Origin: Cytophagaceae bacterium
GTDB taxonomy: Bacteria > Bacteroidota > Bacteroidia > Cytophagales > Flexibacteraceae
Assembly: GCA_947441055.1 (NCBI GenBank)
Contig: CANETC010000009.1
Coordinates: forward strand, 1 to 38,403
Reading direction: 5' to 3'
Length of the DNA stretch: 38,403 nucleotides
Shown here: piece by piece, positions 34,530 to 38,403 of the stretch
Layout: each line of letters starts with the position of its first letter
How positions within the stretch are numbered: position 1 is the first letter of the stretch
Translations under genes and position numbers: made by a program
Notes under the pieces: model-generated
Databases searched by the model: none
What the model was told of the DNA's origin: nothing
Seen by the model: only the letters and a program-made list of their open reading frames with translations

Positions 34530-35308
34530 TGCCCGATGAATCGATGAATAGAATACCAAAGGGTCTGCAAATCAGCAGGCCCTATTTTTTTGGCCAGACA
34601 CAAAGTCCGGAGGCGCTCCGGCGCAAAATCCGGCTCGTTTTCTGAAAAAGAATTGATCCGAACCCATTCCGAAGCATGAATAAATTGTTGGCCGCCCAAT
34701 GAAACAGCCACATGGTGGATTTTTTTACCTTCTTCTTTGAAAAACAAAATGTCTCCTTTTTCAAAAGACGGTTTTGATGGGTCAAATTGGATGCTTGTAC
34801 CGATTTCGGCTTGCTGCCAGGCATCTCTTGGAAAAGAGTAGCCCTGCAGGTTTACAGCCAATTGAACAAGTCCGCTGCAATCCAGGCCCCACTGGGTTTT
34901 TCCGCCCCACACATATGGAACATCTAAAAATTTCAAGCAGGTATCTGCGAGCTTTGTTCCGGAGAATCCGGAAGGGTTTTTGGCAGGAAAAAAACCGCCA
35001 AGCTGGGCTTCTGAGGGATTGAAGTTTTCCCAGACAAAAGCACCTGCAGAATACGGCAATCTTTTTTCCTGAGATAATTCCATGCTTGCCATATGCAGGT
35101 TTTCCTGAGAAAAATGCGACAAGATTTGCAACTGAGGTATCCGAACATGCCCTTCATAAGCATGCTCAGTTTGGATTTTGGCCCAATCGCCAGACTGGGA
35201 AAGGATCCGCACAGGTTCGCCAAATTGGAGCTGAGAAACCAACTCTGCTTTGTGTGAGGCTTCGGCGCGCAACTGTGCAAAGGCACAAATACAAATTGCA
35301 ATTTCCAT
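34517..35308 (-). CDS. NlpC/P60 family cysteine peptidase with SH3 domains
   Basis: A 263-residue peptidase of the YkfC/C40 type that cleaves the gamma-D-glutamyl bond in cell-wall peptides. The N-terminal half (1-about 110) is SH3b-like (for example EPVRILSQSGDWAKI). The catalytic domain has Cys144 in GLDCSGLV, His199 in IHHVAVSLGG and His211 in IHASEW. There is no convincing signal peptide, so it probably recycles imported wall peptides in the cytoplasm. The start at 35308 (MEIAICICAF) was chosen over 35326. Its last codons overlap the barrel gene, and they contain that gene's terminator. Confidence 0.9.
   Translation of the reverse strand: MEIAICICAFAQLRAEASHKAELVSQLQFGEPVRILSQSGDWAKIQTEHAYEGHVRIPQLQILSHFSQENLHMASMELSQEKRLPYSAGAFVWENFNPSEAQLGGFFPAKNPSGFSGTKLADTCLKFLDVPYVWGGKTQWGLDCSGLVQLAVNLQGYSFPRDAWQQAEIGTSIQFDPSKPSFEKGDILFFKEEGKKIHHVAVSLGGQQFIHASEWVRINSFSENEPDFAPERLRTLCLAKKIGPADLQTLWYSIHRFIGHQNI
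34561..34591 (+). terminator. terminator of the barrel gene inside the NlpC/P60 gene
   Basis: GGGTCTGC pairs with GCAGGCCC (one G-T pair) around AAATCA and is followed by TATTTTTTT. It is a good plus-strand terminator but lies within the last 25 codons of the convergent peptidase gene. Confidence 0.75.
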
Positions 35309-35515
35309 GGAGGTACAAAAACACAAAAAAGCAGGGAATTCTTATCAACAATTTGAATTCAGCCATTCAGACTCTGCCAATATTTCCAGTTAAACAGGAA
35401 AATTGGATTGGATCTGTGGTTTTATTATTGCTTTAATAAACTGAATTTTAGACGGGTATAAATTCAAAAAATATGAGTGCCTAAAATCAAGGATTGACGA
35501 TGTATTCAGGATTGA

Positions 35516-37483
35516 TTAGTTTTTTACAACCGTTGTTCTGTAAAAGTCTTTTCCAATTAGGAAGCTTGCATTAAAGTAGCCTGCTGGCGAGCTTTCTAAA
35601 TATTCCGAAAGCTTGGTGCTTATTTTGGACGGCGTTCCCAATATTTCCAAAACCGATTGTCCTTGAACATTGAACATTTGAAAGTTGATTTGGGAATTGC
35701 TAAGGTCTTCAGGATACAGCATCCGAACATTTCCGCTCGTTGGATTCGGGAAAATAGAGATTGTATTTTTTCTATTTTGAGAGGAGGTTGAAGAATTTAT
35801 AAGAATATCGCTGGCTTTTCTTGGAAGAAGCTGATACCCGGAAGTTCGCGGAATGCTGCTGTCAAACTGCCCACCAAGTCCGGTTATGGAAATGATTGGG
35901 GCGGTAGGTACGGGTTGGTTAAACAACGCACAATCGTTGTCAATTCTTAGATCGATCGTACGGGTTCCATTGCTTACCTGCACGGTAAAGCCGGTTCCAA
36001 TTCCGGTGGTCCATTGCGTTGGATTTACAATCTGAAATCCTGTAATGCTTACAAGATTGGACTCTGCAGATTCAGAAAGTGAATCAACTGGAACAGCAGC
36101 CTGAAGCGGGCGACCAGCGGCCAGAACAATTACAGAATCCAGATTCAGCTGGCTGAGCCCATTGAACTGAGTAACTTTTCCGATTGCCCGGATGGAATCT
36201 CCTTCCTGAAGTGTTACGCCAAAATTGCTTGAAGCACTAAAAACATTGATGCCTCCTGTGGCATCTCGAATGGCAAATTGAATGCCATTATTTGATCCTC
36301 TTAGATTTGGGCCATACAAGGTGCCGGTAATTTTGCAGCTGACATTGATGGAATCTGCTACTCCTCCTTCAAAGGAATTATTTCCACGAAGCAGTCCCAC
36401 ATTGTAAACCGGAAGTTGAGGCACAACTGTTTCATCGTCTAAAATTGTGATTGTCATAATAGAATCACCGCCTATTTCCAAATTGCCACCACCAGCTAAT
36501 TTTCTGATAATGAGTTTAAATTTTTCATTGCCTTCCAAAAGGCCATCATTTGTAATGTTTAAATTCAAAATCTGATTGCTGCCAAAATTTGCGGGGAATG
36601 TAACCTGACCAGATTGGAGAATTGTATAATCTGCTGGATTTGTCGCATTGCTATCCAATGCAAGCACTTGAACCACCAGTTGCTCATTAGAGGGGATTGA
36701 AATTTTTAGTGGAATCTGCACATTTCCAGCTGATTCCTGAAGTGAAAGTGTCGTTTCAACAAATTCTATGGCTGGAATGGGTGGGGCTAAACCAGGTGTA
36801 ATGTCGTCTGCATTCCTCGGTAAAAGCTGATAGCCAGAGTTCTTTGGAATGGAATTGTCAAATTGTCCTCCAAGGCCCACTACATTAAAATAACCGCTTG
36901 GGGCCGGTGCTCCATACAAATTACAGTCGTTGTCTATACGAAGGTCCAGTTCAACATTATTTCGTTTAATTTTTACTGTAAAGCCAGAGCCCGTAGGTGC
37001 AGCCGGCCATGCAGAGGGATTAGAAAGCGTAAATCCTTCCAATTTCACCAAATCAGATTCAGTACTTTCATCCAAAGTTGTAACCAGTCTGGGTGCCTTG
37101 ATTGGCCTGAATGGACCCAGCTTTTTAACAGAATCTACAGTAATTTGTGACAAACCATTAAAATTATTGACTGTTCCTATGGCTCTTATGGAATCCCCTT
37201 CAAATAGTTGAATCGGCAAATCATTGGTATTTTTAAAAAGGCCTATTCCGCCTGTTTGGTCCCTCAAGACAAATTGAATCCTGTTTCCAGTAACGCCAAT
37301 ATTCTGGCCATACACTATGCCTACCAGTTTGCATTTCACATTGTTGGAATCTGCTCCGCCTCCTTCAAAAGAATTGTCACCCCGTACCTCGGCAATGGTG
37401 TAAGTTGGTATAGTTTGACCCAATGCGCAATTTCCTATACCTATAGATGCAAAAAGAATAAAAAGTTTGTAGAGTGATTTCAT
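35516..37483 (-). CDS. T9SS-secreted protein with duplicated OB-like domain
   Basis: A 655-residue secreted protein. Order: signal peptide (1-23, ending LGQ), domain A1 (about 27-231), a Calx-beta-like domain (about 238-352), domain A2 (about 359-560), a linker and a T9SS type A sorting domain (about 572-655, NTISIFPNPTSG...). A1 and A2 are clear duplicates, both holding RGDNSFEGG/RGNNSFEGG, IQFVLRD/IQFAIRD, LRIDNDC and SGYQLLPR. They resemble the OB-like domains that accompany secreted nucleases, but no nuclease domain is present. It probably binds ligand or mediates adhesion at the surface. It is monocistronic, with no clear terminator downstream. Confidence 0.85.
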   Translation of the reverse strand: MKSLYKLFILFASIGIGNCALGQTIPTYTIAEVRGDNSFEGGGADSNNVKCKLVGIVYGQNIGVTGNRIQFVLRDQTGGIGLFKNTNDLPIQLFEGDSIRAIGTVNNFNGLSQITVDSVKKLGPFRPIKAPRLVTTLDESTESDLVKLEGFTLSNPSAWPAAPTGSGFTVKIKRNNVELDLRIDNDCNLYGAPAPSGYFNVVGLGGQFDNSIPKNSGYQLLPRNADDITPGLAPPIPAIEFVETTLSLQESAGNVQIPLKISIPSNEQLVVQVLALDSNATNPADYTILQSGQVTFPANFGSNQILNLNITNDGLLEGNEKFKLIIRKLAGGGNLEIGGDSIMTITILDDETVVPQLPVYNVGLLRGNNSFEGGVADSINVSCKITGTLYGPNLRGSNNGIQFAIRDATGGINVFSASSNFGVTLQEGDSIRAIGKVTQFNGLSQLNLDSVIVLAAGRPLQAAVPVDSLSESAESNLVSITGFQIVNPTQWTTGIGTGFTVQVSNGTRTIDLRIDNDCALFNQPVPTAPIISITGLGGQFDSSIPRTSGYQLLPRKASDILINSSTSSQNRKNTISIFPNPTSGNVRMLYPEDLSNSQINFQMFNVQGQSVLEILGTPSKISTKLSEYLESSPAGYFNASFLIGKDFYRTTVVKN

Positions 37484-37639
37484 GCTGCAAAGAAATGAGG
37501 TTTTATGTTATTAAATCGTTAAGAGGTTTTCTGTCTGGAACTGTGGACCACAGACCAATGCCTGGCCGAAAAAAAGCCGGTTTTTGAAAAGATTGCCGGA
37601 CGGGGGCTGTCCAAAATGAAACATCATGTTTTTGACTGC

Positions 37640-37820
37640 AAAATATTATTGGGAATCCTTGGTCCCAGCGGGACCAGATGTCGCCAGAAAGTTGCCGACC
37701 TAAAATCCTAAAAGTCCCAGCAGGACGGAATATTGATGTTTTTGTGCCATCCCTACGCTACTCTGGATCCTTGTAGTACGAAATCTACTATCAATATTTT
37801 GTCCCCAGCAGAACAAAACA
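37640..37820. repeat. REP-like palindromic repeat block (decayed)
   Basis: Two related units share AATCCT...GTCCCAGC(G/A)GGAC: TGGTCCCAGCGGGACCA (37660-37676) and GTCCCAGCAGGAC (37714-37726). The second is enclosed in a longer inverted repeat, GGACGGAATATTGATG (37723-37738) with TATCAATATTTTGTCC (37789-37804). A third hairpin core follows, GTCCCCAGCAGAAC (37801-37814). I recall similar GTCCC-palindrome repeats in intergenic DNA of other Bacteroidota genomes. The copies are diverged, so it is probably an old insertion. Confidence 0.65.
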
Positions 37821-38112
37821 TGGCACATAGCCAAATATTGTTTTGTGAGAAAAGCCAAGTATTCTCTTTCTGGCCGACACCTTGGTCTACACTTACAGTA
37901 AAGGACATTATATTGAAAGAACATTATTTCTGCCTCCTAATGTTACACAAATGTTAACTCCATATTAGAGAATCAACTATTCGCAACTTGTATTTTTGAG
38001 GTCACCGGTTTGAAATAAAATGTATAAACTTGAAAATAGGTTTTTTATCTGTTTGAAATTTTGAGAAAATTCGTTACTTAAAATTAACACAAGTATAACA
38101 GTACATCAGCTG

Positions 38113-38139
38113 TTGCCAAAAAGTATGGGCTTAGTTTTG
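38113..38139 (+). promoter_or_regulatory. promoter of the terminal secreted-protein gene
   Basis: TTG (38113-38115) and TAGTTTTG (38132-38139) are 16 bases apart, a good fit to the Bacteroidota consensus. The ATG follows at 38167. Confidence 0.6.
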
Positions 38140-38166
38140 CGTCTGATTAAAAAAACAATCAAACGT

Positions 38167-38403
38167 ATGACAACATTATACAAAACACTGGTGGAAGCCA
38201 GTTCACGGCTCAAGTCACTAAAAATAAAAGGTCAGGGTTTCCTGTCTTTGTTTGGGATGCTTCTTTTGGGGAGTGTTCTGGTTAATCAGACGGCCTTTGG
38301 GCAAGCTTTTACTGGTACCTACCCATTTACAAATGTAACTACGACCAGTGGTACTACCGACCCAACTGCAGTACCAACAGCTACTGGAGTTACTTTTGGT
38401 TCA
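38167..38403 (+). CDS. large secreted protein, 5' part only
   Basis: The ATG at 38167 opens 79 codons that run off the window. The N-terminus has about 25 polar residues and then a hydrophobic stretch (LSLFGMLLLGSVLVNQTAFG), with a likely cleavage after FGQ near residue 46. An unusually long n-region is common in Bacteroidota exoproteins. The mature part is Thr/Ser/Gly-rich (FTGTYPFTNVTTTSG), typical of T9SS cargo or adhesin-like proteins. Domains and function cannot be told from this fragment. Confidence 0.75.
   Translation, partial: MTTLYKTLVEASSRLKSLKIKGQGFLSLFGMLLLGSVLVNQTAFGQAFTGTYPFTNVTTTSGTTDPTAVPTATGVTFGS

Larger units (their letters stand above)
37484..38166. other. 683-base gene-free region with palindromes
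   Basis: No ORF with coding character is present. The stretch contains several palindromes: CTGTGG/CCACAG at 37541-37553, AAACAT/ATGTTT near 37620, and the REP-like block at 37640-37820. The promoter of the next gene lies at 38113-38139. The base composition becomes more AT-rich after about 37930. Confidence 0.6.

Noticed and set aside
37700..37957. Open frames in the REP-like block
   Set aside because: They follow from the palindromic repeats and have no protein-like composition.

Overview
The window is chromosomal DNA from a member of the Bacteroidota, probably a free-living, aerobic, non-flavobacterial lineage. Evidence: TAnnTTTG-type -7 promoter elements in front of several genes, a type IX secretion (T9SS) C-terminal sorting domain, a surface-lipoprotein signal (Cys-Ser-Ser-Asp-Glu-Glu), the Bacteroidota-type GlmU-like protein, an Hc1-like mini-histone, a 29-residue COX24/AURKAIP1-like basic peptide, and the order HU / mutY / ssb next to an RNase G/E gene. 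No tRNA, rRNA, CRISPR array, phage or intact insertion sequence was found.

Layout. 1-3737 (+): a tightly packed respiratory operon with cytochrome c oxidase subunits III and IV, a cysteine-free SCO-like protein, a DUF420 assembly protein, a small CxxC membrane protein and a stand-alone nuoD. 3802-8652: ribosomal protein L31 type B (-), dnaG (+), ribBA (-) and the GlmU-like nucleotidyltransferase/acyltransferase (+). 8738-15323 (-): pnp, rpsO, a nitronate-monooxygenase-like flavoprotein, RNase G/E, the 29-aa peptide, a TPR protein and HU. 15469-17456 (+): mutY, ssb and a conserved unknown. 17518-17674 is a long imperfect palindrome reaching into the end of a TerC/Alx gene (-). 18927-22250: hemF (+), a PpiD/SurA-type foldase (-) and an overlooked 49-50-aa lipoprotein (-). 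22391-24060: a surface lipoprotein (+), a non-coding stretch holding a symmetric TTGTAATA/TATTACAA repeat array, and the Hc1-like gene (-). 24167-29348: an AONS/serine-palmitoyltransferase-family enzyme (-), biotin carboxylase and a stand-alone nuoK (+), then dxs (-). 29454-35308: an SGNH hydrolase (+), an orphan soluble histidine kinase (-), nadC and an acyltransferase (+), an outer-membrane barrel (+) and an NlpC/P60 peptidase (-). 35516-38403: a T9SS cargo protein with a duplicated domain (-), a 680-bp non-coding stretch with REP-like palindromes, and the start of a large secreted protein (+) cut by the window edge.

The genes are mostly housekeeping: aerobic respiration (cytochrome oxidase, complex I pieces, haem synthesis), replication and repair (DnaG, SSB, MutY), RNA turnover (PNPase, RNase G/E), cofactors (RibBA, NadC, Dxs) and envelope work (GlmU-like, PpiD, NlpC, acyltransferases). 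The unusual content lies in the small overlooked genes, in two complex I subunits translationally coupled to unrelated operons, and in three non-coding palindromic regions. I did not find a recognisable new defence or biosynthetic system. The best candidates for something undescribed are the repeat array at 23440-23560, the 157-bp palindrome at 17518-17674 and the small CPVKDC-tailed lipoprotein at 22098-22250.
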